Positions 16,995-26,530 of a DNA stretch of 64,000 nt are shown piece by piece. Each line of letters begins with the position of its first letter. Within the stretch, counting starts at the first letter, position 1. The notes beneath the pieces are model-generated. The model searched no databases and was not told the DNA's origin. It saw nothing but the letters and a program-made list of their open reading frames with translations. Position numbers and translations under genes: made by a program. The stretch is from Pseudomonas sp. MM223 (GTDB lineage Bacteria; Pseudomonadota; Gammaproteobacteria; Pseudomonadales; Pseudomonadaceae), in assembly GCA_947090765.1 (NCBI GenBank), contig OX352322.1, positions 4,075,501 through 4,139,500 on the forward strand, written 5' to 3'.

Positions 16995-19766
16995 ATGCCG
17001 GACCTGCGCCCGAACCCGACGCTGCGCCTGGAATACCGTGCCGAGCAGCCGATTCACCACGCGTTCCTGACACAAGCCGGCCGCTGCCCGGAGGCCACCG
17101 CCATCCTTGCCCAGCACGCCACCTGCAGCTACGCCCAACTGGCTAAGATCAGCCAGGGGATTGCTGAACATCTGGTGGAAAACGCTGCCAGCGGCACCGA
17201 TCGTGTAGTCATCGTCGCCAGCCGCTGTGCAGGCCTGGTGTACGCCATACTCGGCTGCCTGCGTGCCGGCCTGGCCTTTACCGTGGCCGACGCGGCCTAC
17301 CCGCCCTCACGCATCGGGCAAATCGTCCGCACCTTGGAACCGTCCGTGATCCTGCGTTGTGGTGAGGCCGCTGTCGACGCTGAGGGCACCCTTGTCATTA
17401 CAGTGCCGGAAGCCCCCGCCGAGGCGCTACAAGCCTTCGCCTGTCAGTCTATTGCGCTGCCCGCCGTCAGCCCCGAGCAACCGGCCTATATCACCTTTAC
17501 TTCGGGCAGCACGGGTGAGCCAAAGGGGATCGTCACCCACCACGCGCCACTGGTGCACTTCGTTGACTGGCATGTACGCCAGCATGGCTTCACCCAGGCC
17601 GACACCTTCTCGCTGCTTTCCGGCCTGGGCCACGACCCGGTGTACCGCGACGTGTTCACGCCCCTGTCGATTGGCGCGACCATCGCCTGCCCTGCCCAGC
17701 CAACCCTGACCGACCCGTCACGGCTGGCAAGCTGGATTCACCAGCACGGCGTGAGCGTGATCCACCTCACCCCGCCACTGGGCAAGCTGATCGAAACCGG
17801 CGCACACCTGAATAGCCAGGTGCTTGATCGGCTGCGGTTCCTGTTCTGGGGCGGCGATGCGCTCAGCCCGGCGCTGTACCAGCAGATCCGCGCCATTGCG
17901 CCCAATGCCGTCAATGTGAACTTCTACGGCACCACCGAAACGCCACAAGCCATGGCCTTCCATACCCTCGACCCTGATACGGACAGTGCCCGGATGCCCT
18001 TGGGCAAAGGCATCGCCAATGCGCAGTTGCTGGTGGTCAACGCGGCCAACCAGCTGGTCAACGCGGGCGAAACCGGTGAAATCCTGATCCGCAGCCCTTA
18101 CTTGTCGCTGGGTTACTGGGGCGACCCGGCGCTAACCGAGGCCAAGTTCGTCGTCAACCCGTTCACCGGTACCGCAGGCGACCGCTGTTATCGCACCGGT
18201 GACCTGGGCACCTACCTGGCCGATGGCAGCGCCACGTTTCTGGGGCGTGGTGACAGCCAGGTAAAAATCCGTGGCCATCGCATCGAGTTGGCGGAAATCG
18301 AGAACGCCATCACCCGTCACCCGCACATCGGGCAATGCGTGGTGGTGGCCAACCACGACACCGCATCGACACGCCTGGTTGCCTATTGCGTTGGTCAAAA
18401 GCCCCCCAGCGCCGATGAACTGCGCCAGGCGCTCGCCGGCCAGTTGCCGGACTACATGGTGCCGGCACTGTTCGTGTTCCTCGACGCCCTGCCGCTCACC
18501 CCTAACGGCAAGGTGGACAAACGCGCCCTGCCTGCGCCATTTGACGACAGCGCCCCCCTTCCCTTGTCCCCCCTGGCCGAAAAGCTGAGCACGGCCTGGG
18601 CACGCATCCTCCAGGTACCGCGCCTGGACGCCAGGTTGAGCTTTGTAGAACTGGGCGGCGACTCGCTGTCGTTCGTGCAAGCCTCGCGGGTGCTCGAAGA
18701 GCTGATCGGCCACCTGCCAGATCGTTGGGAAACCCTCCCGGTGTGCCAGCTGGCCGAGCTGAGCGCCCCGCCCAAAGGCGCGTGGCGGGTAATGGAAATG
18801 CCAGTGTTCGTGCGCATGCTCGCCATCATCCTGATCGTGGTCGGCCACCTGAGCGAGTTCGACCACAGGCTGATCGTCGGCGAAACGTCGGTGCTGTTCC
18901 TGGTCTCCGGCATCAGTTTGGCGCGGTTCCAGCTCAAGGCCATCGAAGAGCGTGGCGACGCGCGCACGCTGCTCAGGTCGCTGGCGGCCATCGTGGTGCC
19001 CACGCTGTTGTACACCGCGCTGATCCAGCTGGTGTTCGACCGGTTGCACTGGCAATCGCTGCTGCTGGTGTCCAACTGGTTCCCGGCCAGCGAAGTCAGC
19101 CTGTTCAATTACTGGTACATCGAAGTGCTGGTACAGATGATCCTGATCATCGGCGTGGTGCTGTCGATAAGGCGCATACGCCAAGCCGTCCTCGCCGACC
19201 CGTTCCGCTGCCTGATCATTGCGGCGTGTGCGCTGGTGGCGCTGGACGTGCTGCTCAGCCGCTTTGTGTTCGACGCCGGCCCGCTGTTCAACCGGGTGCC
19301 GCAGCACTTCCTGGCGGTAATGGTACTGGGCATGGCCGTGCACCATGCCGACACAACAGCACGCAAATGGCTGGCCAGCGCGGTGGCCGTGCTGGTGGTC
19401 GGCGAGCTGGACCTGATGGCAATTGCCGGCGTGGGCTGGCAGGCCTTCGCGCGCTACATCGACATCGCCCTGCCGGCGATGCTGGCGCTTATCTGGTTCC
19501 GCTCGTTACCGGTACCTGCCCTGGTAGCGCGTGCAGGTGCGGTGGTTGCATCGTCAACCTTGTTTATCTACCTGACGCATTTCCAGTTCCAGTCGCTGGC
19601 AGACCACATTTTCAGTCACCCACTGTTCGAGGTCGCCCTGGCGCTTGCCGGCGGGGTGCTGGTTGCCTACTCCTGGAACACCCTGTTGCGCTTGCTGTTT
19701 ACTCGCAGAAACAAGCAAAACCCGGCGCCCGGAACAGAACGTGCCGAGCGCGCAACCTCTGCTTGA
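16995..19766 (+). CDS. Single-module adenylation / carrier protein fused to membrane acyltransferase (NRPS-like)
   Basis: 923 residues from the ATG at 16995. Residues ~20-520 are an amino-acid adenylation domain: TSGSTGEPKG (A3), YGTTE, YRTGDLG (A7), GRGDSQVKIRGHRIELAEIE (A8) and NGKVDKRA (A10). Residues ~530-590 are a peptidyl carrier domain with the pantetheine Ser557 in LGGDSLSF. Residues ~600-900 form about ten membrane helices and begin with Arg607-x10-His618, the R-x10-H signature of OafA-type acyltransferase-3 proteins. It could activate one amino or hydroxy acid and transfer it at the membrane. There is no condensation or thioesterase domain. It lies directly upstream of a FecI/FecR module on the same strand. 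Substrate and product are unknown. Confidence 0.8.
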   Translation: MPDLRPNPTLRLEYRAEQPIHHAFLTQAGRCPEATAILAQHATCSYAQLAKISQGIAEHLVENAASGTDRVVIVASRCAGLVYAILGCLRAGLAFTVADAAYPPSRIGQIVRTLEPSVILRCGEAAVDAEGTLVITVPEAPAEALQAFACQSIALPAVSPEQPAYITFTSGSTGEPKGIVTHHAPLVHFVDWHVRQHGFTQADTFSLLSGLGHDPVYRDVFTPLSIGATIACPAQPTLTDPSRLASWIHQHGVSVIHLTPPLGKLIETGAHLNSQVLDRLRFLFWGGDALSPALYQQIRAIAPNAVNVNFYGTTETPQAMAFHTLDPDTDSARMPLGKGIANAQLLVVNAANQLVNAGETGEILIRSPYLSLGYWGDPALTEAKFVVNPFTGTAGDRCYRTGDLGTYLADGSATFLGRGDSQVKIRGHRIELAEIENAITRHPHIGQCVVVANHDTASTRLVAYCVGQKPPSADELRQALAGQLPDYMVPALFVFLDALPLTPNGKVDKRALPAPFDDSAPLPLSPLAEKLSTAWARILQVPRLDARLSFVELGGDSLSFVQASRVLEELIGHLPDRWETLPVCQLAELSAPPKGAWRVMEMPVFVRMLAIILIVVGHLSEFDHRLIVGETSVLFLVSGISLARFQLKAIEERGDARTLLRSLAAIVVPTLLYTALIQLVFDRLHWQSLLLVSNWFPASEVSLFNYWYIEVLVQMILIIGVVLSIRRIRQAVLADPFRCLIIAACALVALDVLLSRFVFDAGPLFNRVPQHFLAVMVLGMAVHHADTTARKWLASAVAVLVVGELDLMAIAGVGWQAFARYIDIALPAMLALIWFRSLPVPALVARAGAVVASSTLFIYLTHFQFQSLADHIFSHPLFEVALALAGGVLVAYSWNTLLRLLFTRRNKQNPAPGTERAERATSA

Positions 19767-19863
19767 GCGCACGTACAGGCACAGGCGCAGTGATTGCAAA
19801 CCTGGGAACTCTCTGCCTAAAATGCGAACAATTAACATTTGCAAGCACTTTCAGGCGGCATGG

Positions 19864-20394
19864 ATGAGCACCCCGGACGCAGCGTTCACCTCTCAAGTCG
19901 GCCAGCTATACCGGGCCCAGAGCAAATGGCTGCACAACTGGCTCAAACCACGGGTGAACTGCAATCACCTGGCGGCAGACCTGGTTCAGGATGTGTTCGT
20001 GCGGGTCATGTCTGCCGCCGACGCTGCGGTAAAACTCGATGCCGTACGCGAACCCAAAGGCTACTTGGCCACCATCGCCCGACGCCTGATGATCGATCAC
20101 CTGCGCCGTGTGCACCTGGAAAGGGCCTGGCTGCAAGTCCTCGCCGAACAGCCCGAAGCACTGGACATCTCACCTGAGCAGCGCTTGGCCTTGCTGCAAA
20201 CCTTGTACGAACTCGACGCCATGCTGGCCGCGCTCGGGCCCAAGGTGCGTGAGGCATTTCTGCTGTCGCAGATCGATGGCATGCCCTACAAACACATCGC
20301 CACCCAGCTGGGTATTTCCGAGGTCAGTGTGCGCCGCTACATAGCCAAGGCGGCCGAGCACTGCATGATCTACAGCCTTGGCCATGGCCAATAA
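19864..20394 (+). CDS. ECF sigma factor, FecI-like (iron starvation)
   Basis: 176 residues from the ATG at 19864 (MSTPDAAFTSQVGQ); an in-frame ATG at 19822 would add 14 residues. Sigma region 2 (DLVQDVFVRVM ... GYLATIARRLMIDHLRR) and region 4 (REAFLLSQIDGMPYKHIATQLGISEVSVRRYI) are complete. With FecR and the receptor downstream it forms a cell-surface signalling system that senses an iron source. A weak Fur-like sequence, 11 of 19 bases, lies at 19824-19842; no strong Fur box is seen. Two bases separate it from fecR. Confidence 0.9.
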   Translation: MSTPDAAFTSQVGQLYRAQSKWLHNWLKPRVNCNHLAADLVQDVFVRVMSAADAAVKLDAVREPKGYLATIARRLMIDHLRRVHLERAWLQVLAEQPEALDISPEQRLALLQTLYELDAMLAALGPKVREAFLLSQIDGMPYKHIATQLGISEVSVRRYIAKAAEHCMIYSLGHGQ

Positions 20395-20396
20395 GC

Positions 20397-21344
20397 ATGA
20401 ACCTGAATGCCGAGCAACTGGCTTCGTTGCGCCAGGCCGCGCACTGGTTCAGCCAGCTTAACAGCGGTGAGGTGCAGGCCAGTGATTACTCGGCCTGGCA
20501 GCTATGGCTGAATGCAACGCCCGTCAATGCCTGGGCCTGGCAGCAGGCCGAGCGCCTGCAAACGCGCATGGCAGCCAGTGAAAACCCGGCGTCGGCACGC
20601 GTGTTGGCGCTGGCAGCGCATGGCCGGCACACCAGCCGTCGGCGGGTGGTCAAGGCCGGCTTGCTGCTGCTGGGCGGCGGCGCTTTGGGCCTGGGGGGTT
20701 ACCGGGAGGCCACGCAGTCTCCATTACTGGCAGACCTGCGTACCGGCGTAGGCGAACAGCGTTCGCTGATGTTGAGCAATGGCACTGCGGTAGTGCTCAA
20801 TACCGGGTCTGCCGTGGATGTGGGCGACCTGCACGAAACACCATGGCTGCGCTTGCGCCAAGGTGAGCTGATGGTCACTGTCCCGGCACAGCAGACCTGC
20901 AAGGTCATTACCCGTAACGGAACCGTCGAGGCAGGTGAAAGCCGCTTTGCCGTGCGGCTGTTCGATCACAGCAGCAGCCTTGAGGTCTTTGGCCAGCAGG
21001 CACGGGTGACGTTGGCTTCAGGCCAGCGCTTGCAGGTGAACAGCGGCCAGCGCTGCCAGTTCGACGAACAGGGTTTCTCCCCGGTGGAAGCTGTGGCGCA
21101 TGCAGCCGACGCCTGGGGCCGTGGCTTGCTAATTGCCAATGACCAGCGCCTCGACGCCTTCATCAGCAACCTTTCACGCTACCGGCCAGGCTGGTTGCGC
21201 TGCGCACCTTCGGTGGCAGGGCTACGCATCAGCGGCACCTACAGGCTCAATGACACCGACCAGATCCTGCGGGCGCTAAGTACTTCCCTGCCGGTAAAGG
21301 TGCAGGCGCGAACCCGCTACTGGGTCACCCTCACTGCGGCGTAA
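20397..21344 (+). CDS. FecR-family anti-sigma/signal transducer
   Basis: 315 residues. The N-terminal cytoplasmic part (DUF4880-like, with the WQLWLNATPVNAWAWQQAERLQ motif) binds the sigma factor. A single membrane helix follows at about residues 84-101 (VVKAGLLLLGGGALGLGG), preceded by arginines. The periplasmic FecR domain (GVGEQRSLMLSNGTAVVLNT) ends in a STN-like region that contacts the receptor. It starts 2 bases after the sigma gene, so the pair is co-transcribed. Confidence 0.9.
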   Translation: MNLNAEQLASLRQAAHWFSQLNSGEVQASDYSAWQLWLNATPVNAWAWQQAERLQTRMAASENPASARVLALAAHGRHTSRRRVVKAGLLLLGGGALGLGGYREATQSPLLADLRTGVGEQRSLMLSNGTAVVLNTGSAVDVGDLHETPWLRLRQGELMVTVPAQQTCKVITRNGTVEAGESRFAVRLFDHSSSLEVFGQQARVTLASGQRLQVNSGQRCQFDEQGFSPVEAVAHAADAWGRGLLIANDQRLDAFISNLSRYRPGWLRCAPSVAGLRISGTYRLNDTDQILRALSTSLPVKVQARTRYWVTLTAA

Positions 21345-21428
21345 AAAAATGCCGCAGGCCTGATCACTTTGCTGCGGCTTATCCGACTCATAGGTAACCC
21401 GACGCTTACCTACAAGAGAAACGCGAAG

Positions 21429-23877
21429 ATGACCCGCCGCTCCAACCCCAGGCCATTCACTGCGCCAGGCCTGCGCACCTGCCTGATGCTGGCCGCCCTG
21501 CTCGGTGGGCCTGGCATTGCCTGCGCCAGCCAAGCCCATGATTACCACCTGCCGCAGGGCGACCTGGGCGAAGTGCTGACCCAGTTCGCCGCAGAGTCCG
21601 GCATCGTGCTGTCGTTCGACACCCAGTTGACGCGCGGCAAACGTTCGCCGGCGCTCGACGGGCGCTATGACGTCGATCAGGCCTTGCAGATCCTGCTGCG
21701 TGGCACCGGGTTGCAGGCCACACAGGAAAGTGACGGGCGCTATTCGCTGCTGTTGACCACCGGCCAGGGCGATGCGGTGGAGTTGGCCCCCAGCCGCGTC
21801 GACGCCCTGGGGCTGGGTTACGTCACCGAAGGTACGGGTGCCTACACCACCGGCGGTTCTACCACGGCCACCAAGCTACCGCTGACCCTGCGTGAAACAC
21901 CGCAGTCGGTCAGCATCATCACCCGCCAGGTGATCGACGACCACGGCTCGCAAGACATCGGCGACGTGCTGCGCAACACGCCCGGGGTTTCGGTGCAGGC
22001 GTACGACAGCGAACGCATGGAGTACGCCGCACGCGGTTTTGCCATCACCAACTACCAGTACGATGGCATCAACACCATCTACGACGGCGTCTACGATGAG
22101 GGCGTGACCCACGTCGACATGGCCGCTTACGACCGCATAGAAGTCATCAAGGGTGCGACCGGCCTGATGACCGGCTCTGGCGACCCGTCGGCCACAGTCA
22201 ACCTGGTGCGCAAGAAGCCTACTCGCGATTTCAAGGCGTCGATCACCGCCAGCGCGGGCTCGTGGGACAACTACCGCACCGAAGGTGATATTTCGGGCTC
22301 GCTCAACGACAGCGGCAGCGTACGTGGCCGCCTGGTGGGTGCCTACCAGGACCGCAAGTCGTACCTGGATCACTACAAGCAGAAAAAGGACGTTTACTAC
22401 GGCATTGTCGAAGCCGACCTGACGCCCGACACCCTGCTCACCTTCGGCATCGACAACCAGGCCACCACCCCGCGCGGCTCGTCCTGGACCGGTAACCCGA
22501 CATACTTTTCCGACGGCAGCCGCACCGACTTCTCGCGCTCGCACAACCCGGCTGCAGACTGGAGCCGCCGCGACTTCCAGTCCACCACCTACTTCACTTC
22601 GCTGGAGCAGGCCCTGGCCAACGACTGGAAGGTCAAGGTCAGCCTCAACCACATGATCAGCGACCATGACACGCGCCTGGCATCTGCCAGCGGCGGCAAC
22701 CCGGACCCGGTTACCGGCGAAGGCATGTTCCTGTATTGGGGGCGCTGGGAAGGCCACCGCGTACAAAACACTGCCGACGTGAATGTATCCGGCCCGTTCA
22801 CCCTGTTCGGCCGCGAGCACGACCTGGTGGCCGGTTTCATGACCTCGCATTCCAGGCAAACCGGCGATACCTACGACGGCAGCGCGTTCGCCATGGTGCC
22901 CGGCTCCATCTTCGACTGGAACGGCAAACTGCCAGAGCAGGACTTCCCGAAAAACGGCGACTACACCACCACGCAAAGCCAGAATGGCGCCTACGTGGCC
23001 ACCCGCCTGAAGCCGACCGACAAGCTTTCGCTCATCCTCGGCACCCGGGTCAGCACCTTCAAGTACAACGATGATCAAGACTATTACCCAACGTCTTCGC
23101 TGAGCGATACCCACGCCAGCTACAAGGAACATGGCGTAGTCACCCCCTATGCGGGCGTGGTCTACGACCTGGATGATACTTATTCGGTATACGCCAGCTA
23201 CACGTCGATCTACCAGCCGCAGGTGTACAAGGACATCAACGGCGCCACCCTCGCCCCCGTCGAAGGCGACGGCTATGAAGCCGGGCTGAAGGCAGCCTGG
23301 TTCGACGGCAGGCTGAACGGCACCCTGGCGTTCTTCCGCATCGAGCAAGACAACGTCGCCTCCAGCATCGGCACCAACCCGGTGACCAACGAGGGCATTT
23401 ACAAGGCCATCGACGGCGCCACCACCAAGGGCGTCGAGCAGGCTGGCCGGCGAGCTGGCACCTGGCTGGAACGTCACCGCCGGCTACACCTACGCCCGTA
23501 CCCGCGACGCCGACGACCAGCGGATTTTCGGTTTCCCGTTGGCAACCACCAAGCCTGAGCACGTGGTACGGCTGTTCAATACCTACCGCCTGCCTGGCGC
23601 CTTCGACCAGGTGACCGTGGGCGGTGGCCTGCGCTGGCAAAGCGGCTTCTACGGCAACATCTACAGCCCTGTCGCCAATGACTACACCCGCATCAAGCAA
23701 GGCGGCTACACCCTGGTAGACCTGATGGCGCGCTATCAGTACAGCGAGCACTTGAGCTTCACGGTCAATGCCAACAACGTGTTCGACAAGGTGTACCTGA
23801 CCGGGCTGGGCAACTTCGATACCACGTACTACGGTGAGCCACGCAATATGATGGTCACGACCCGCTGGGATTTCTGA
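21429..23877 (+). pseudogene. TonB-dependent siderophore receptor with signalling domain (single-base frameshift)
   Basis: Would encode about 815 residues: signal peptide, STN domain (YDVDQALQILLRGTGLQAT), plug domain (LPLTLRETPQSVSIITRQ; YDRIEVIKGATGLMTGSGDPS) and beta-barrel ending in TTRWDF. This is FpvA/FoxA-type architecture with the N-terminal domain that talks to FecR. The frame breaks at 23438-23440: after the codons for KGVE, the continuation (LAGELAPGWNVTAGYTYARTRD) is in the next frame because of one extra base (or two missing). Both sides are fully conserved, so sequencing error is likely. The start ATG at 21429 follows AAGAG; the earlier in-frame TTG is unsupported. Confidence 0.85.
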
Positions 23878-23912
23878 CAGGCTGAGAGTCCGCGCCCAGC
23901 CACACGCAATCC

Positions 23913-24030
23913 CTGTAGGAGCGGCCTTGTGCCGCGAAAGGGCTGCGAAGCAGCCCCAGCAACCTATGCATCGTGCGCAAATCCCGGGGCTGCCTTGCAG
24001 CCCTTTCGCGGCACAAGGCCGCTCCTACAG
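23913..24030. repeat. Paired inverted REP element, family A variant
   Basis: Long complementary arms with the core GTAGGAGCGGCCTTGTGCCG around an interrupted centre that holds a second small inverted repeat (GGGCTGCGAAGCAGCCC). It separates the convergent receptor and transglutaminase genes. The C-to-G changes relative to the other family A copies are matched in both arms, so base pairing is preserved. Confidence 0.88.
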
Positions 24031-24058
24031 GTGGCCGCGTAAGCCAGGCGATCTCAGG

Positions 24059-25909
24059 CTAGCCCGCTTGTACGATGATCTGGCTTTGCAGGTCGCGGAT
24101 CATTGCCTCCAGCGCCGGCTTCATGGCCGTGAAATCCTCAGGTGTGCACACCAAGCCCGGCCGGCTGAACTTGAAACGCCGCTCCACCACCACCGCATTG
24201 CCGTCCTGGGTGTAGCGTGCGCTGTAGTCGACATTGCCGTCATGCAGGTTCACAGGTTTCGGGATTGCCAGCACGTTCACCTGGGCCGGGAACTCGAAGC
24301 GCGAGGTTTCCACCGTGTCGTTGCCCAGGCACACGAAGCTTTGGCTGCGTTCCTTCTCCTGGGTGAAGCTGTACACCGTCTGCGAGATACCGCCCGCCAG
24401 GCTGGTAAGGGTCACCACCCCCACCGGCCCTGGCAGGTTGACCAGGTTTTCCGTGTGCCCATCCACATTGCTGACAAAGTCGCCGCTGGCGGTGGGTGGC
24501 TCGATCTTGAACGAACCACTGCCACGCTGCCCGTAGGCGGCCAGCACTTTTTCGACCAGCATTTCGCGGTCGGCCGGCTTCATCAATTTCAACAGAAAGC
24601 GGCTCATCTCGCTGGCCCAGCCCTTCACCGTCGAAACGTTGGTGAAATCGGCGCCACCGTCGGCCTTGACCTTGAACAGCAAGTCACTGGAAACCTGGTT
24701 CAATTGCATGGCCGGGGTTTGACCAAACTCGCCAGTTGCAGTCAGCAGCACCCGCTTGTTCAGCACGGTCAACGGCAAGTAACCGGCAGCAATCGACGGG
24801 TCAGTGGAGTCCAGGTACAAGTCCAGGCCCGGCACGTAGGTGATGACATGGTTCAGCACACCCAAGGTCGGCACTTTGGGGAACACATAGGCAGCGCCCT
24901 GGTTCACCAGTGCCGGGGTGCTCTTGATGCCTGCCGCGCTCAGCAGCGCTTCCAGCAGCGCAACATGGTCCTTGCAGTCACCATAACGGTTGTCCAGCAC
25001 GGTTTGCGCGGCATGCGGTACTACGCCGCCAGCGCCAACATACACCGCCACATAGCGAATGTTCTCACGCACCCAGTCACTGAGGGTCAGGGCCTTTTCC
25101 CGCGCGGTGGGCAAACCGGCCGTCAGGCGCTTCGCCAGTTCGCTGATCTGTGGGGTGACCTCCACCGAGGCCCTGGCCTGATAGGCCTGGGCGAAGTCCT
25201 TGAAGCCGGAAAAGGTCGAAACCGCCAGGTAGTGGCCATAGTCCAGGTACGACACTGCACCCGTCTCGATCCGCGCCCGCGCTGCCGGTAGGTAGTCCCA
25301 GCGATACACTGTGCGCCCTTGCCCGGTGGCAGCCGGCGACGCCTTGAAGCCGCGGGCATCGGCCTGCAGCGGCATGCCTTGTGGCAAGTCATAGGTCAGC
25401 GAAAACTGCCCGACCGGGTAGAACTGCGGCACGGTGATGTCTTCGAATTGCCCAGGGAAAAGCGGCGTAGCGCGGTTACGTTGATAACGCAGCACCAGCC
25501 GGTCCCCCACCGCAACTTCGGGGAAGATGACCACCTTGTTGACCGAGTCCTGGAACATCGGCGCCTGCGCAGAAGCCTGCTCCTGCTGCTCCTTGATATG
25601 CGCGGCATCCACCTGCACTTTTCGGCCGTCGGGCTTTTGCGTGTAGGCCTCAAGCACCTCCAGCGTCTCCAGCGAACGGTTGTAGCTTACCGGGTGCTGG
25701 GCGTTGGCCTTGATGGCGCGTTCTTCGTTGATCAACATGACGCTGTCGACATCCAGACGAAAACTGCCGTCCTTCTGCACCACAAACGTCTGCGCGATTT
25801 TTTCCAGGGTGACGGAACGGTCGATACCATCGGTAAAGGCGTGGGCAAGGCCCGCCCAGAGCATTGCGACAGGCAGCAGAACAGCTACCAGGTATGGCTT
25901 TTTAAGCAT
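24059..25909 (-). CDS. DUF3857 and transglutaminase-like periplasmic protein
   Basis: 616 residues with a signal peptide (MLKKPYLVAVLLPVAMLWAG, cleavage after LAHA). An N-terminal DUF3857 domain covers about residues 50-230. A transglutaminase-like fold follows, with catalytic Cys312 in RYGDCKDH, His354 in LNHVITYV and Asp367/Asp370 in LYLDSTD. Family members are predicted cysteine proteases or transamidases of the envelope; the substrate is unknown. It is probably a single gene: the next gene on the same strand ends 76 bases upstream of its start. Confidence 0.88.
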   Translation of the reverse strand: MLKKPYLVAVLLPVAMLWAGLAHAFTDGIDRSVTLEKIAQTFVVQKDGSFRLDVDSVMLINEERAIKANAQHPVSYNRSLETLEVLEAYTQKPDGRKVQVDAAHIKEQQEQASAQAPMFQDSVNKVVIFPEVAVGDRLVLRYQRNRATPLFPGQFEDITVPQFYPVGQFSLTYDLPQGMPLQADARGFKASPAATGQGRTVYRWDYLPAARARIETGAVSYLDYGHYLAVSTFSGFKDFAQAYQARASVEVTPQISELAKRLTAGLPTAREKALTLSDWVRENIRYVAVYVGAGGVVPHAAQTVLDNRYGDCKDHVALLEALLSAAGIKSTPALVNQGAAYVFPKVPTLGVLNHVITYVPGLDLYLDSTDPSIAAGYLPLTVLNKRVLLTATGEFGQTPAMQLNQVSSDLLFKVKADGGADFTNVSTVKGWASEMSRFLLKLMKPADREMLVEKVLAAYGQRGSGSFKIEPPTASGDFVSNVDGHTENLVNLPGPVGVVTLTSLAGGISQTVYSFTQEKERSQSFVCLGNDTVETSRFEFPAQVNVLAIPKPVNLHDGNVDYSARYTQDGNAVVVERRFKFSRPGLVCTPEDFTAMKPALEAMIRDLQSQIIVQAG

Positions 25910-25985
25910 GGAGATCCTTCTCGATCAGCGGACTACAATCGACAATGATACGCATTGGCGCCGCATGAGGGCAAAGTGATCCTGC

Positions 25986-26471
25986 TCAGCGTTGCCCCGC
26001 CAGTTCGGCCAGCACTTCAGCCGAGGTGGTGACCTGGCGGAAGTGATGCTGCCACAGCTCGATCCCCAGCTTGGCCGACCGGTCCAGCGAAGAACCTACC
26101 GTCATGTCCGTCACCAGGGTGGGCATCAGCCCCGCATCAAACAGGGCAAACCCGGCGGCCAGCACGCAGGTTTCGGTCTGCAGGCCGCATACCAGCACCC
26201 GCTCCACACCCAGTTGCCTGATGTACTCGATGGCTTCGGCGCTCTGACCGTAACCATGCTTGATAAACACCTGGTCGGCCTCAACCAGGCTTTCGTCTTC
26301 GGCCGCCGGGTGCCAGCCGAGCTGCCGTTCGAACGGCGTGACCTGTTCGTCGTGCAACTCGACCGAGGCAATGGTTGGGATGTTCGCAGACAACCGCCGC
26401 AAGCCATCGACCAGCCACTCGGGCGGGCTGAAGGTGGACTGGACATCGACGATGAGCAAAACCTGGCGCAT
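25986..26471 (-). CDS. Isochorismatase-family cysteine hydrolase
   Basis: 161 residues from the ATG at 26471 (MRQVLLIVDVQSTFSPPEW). The catalytic triad of the family is visible: Asp9 (VDVQ), Lys71 (FIKHGYG) and Cys102 (TETCVLAAG), with the cis-peptide region just before the Cys. Such proteins cleave isochorismate or amides such as nicotinamide; the substrate here cannot be told from the sequence. It lies between an iron receptor and an envelope protein gene, but nothing ties it to siderophore synthesis. Longer readings of the frame overlap the spacer after the receptor gene and are not supported. Confidence 0.88.
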   Translation of the reverse strand: MRQVLLIVDVQSTFSPPEWLVDGLRRLSANIPTIASVELHDEQVTPFERQLGWHPAAEDESLVEADQVFIKHGYGQSAEAIEYIRQLGVERVLVCGLQTETCVLAAGFALFDAGLMPTLVTDMTVGSSLDRSAKLGIELWQHHFRQVTTSAEVLAELAGQR

Positions 26472-26530
26472 AGCGTTCTCCGGCCATTGGCAAAATGGCG
26501 CGGAGTATACCGCGTGGCGCAGGGGCTTGA

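Noticed and set aside
21350..21378. Hairpin GCCGCAG ... CTGCGGC between fecR and the receptor gene as a terminator
   Set aside because: The stem is only 7 bases with a loop of about 15 and no following T run; too weak to call.
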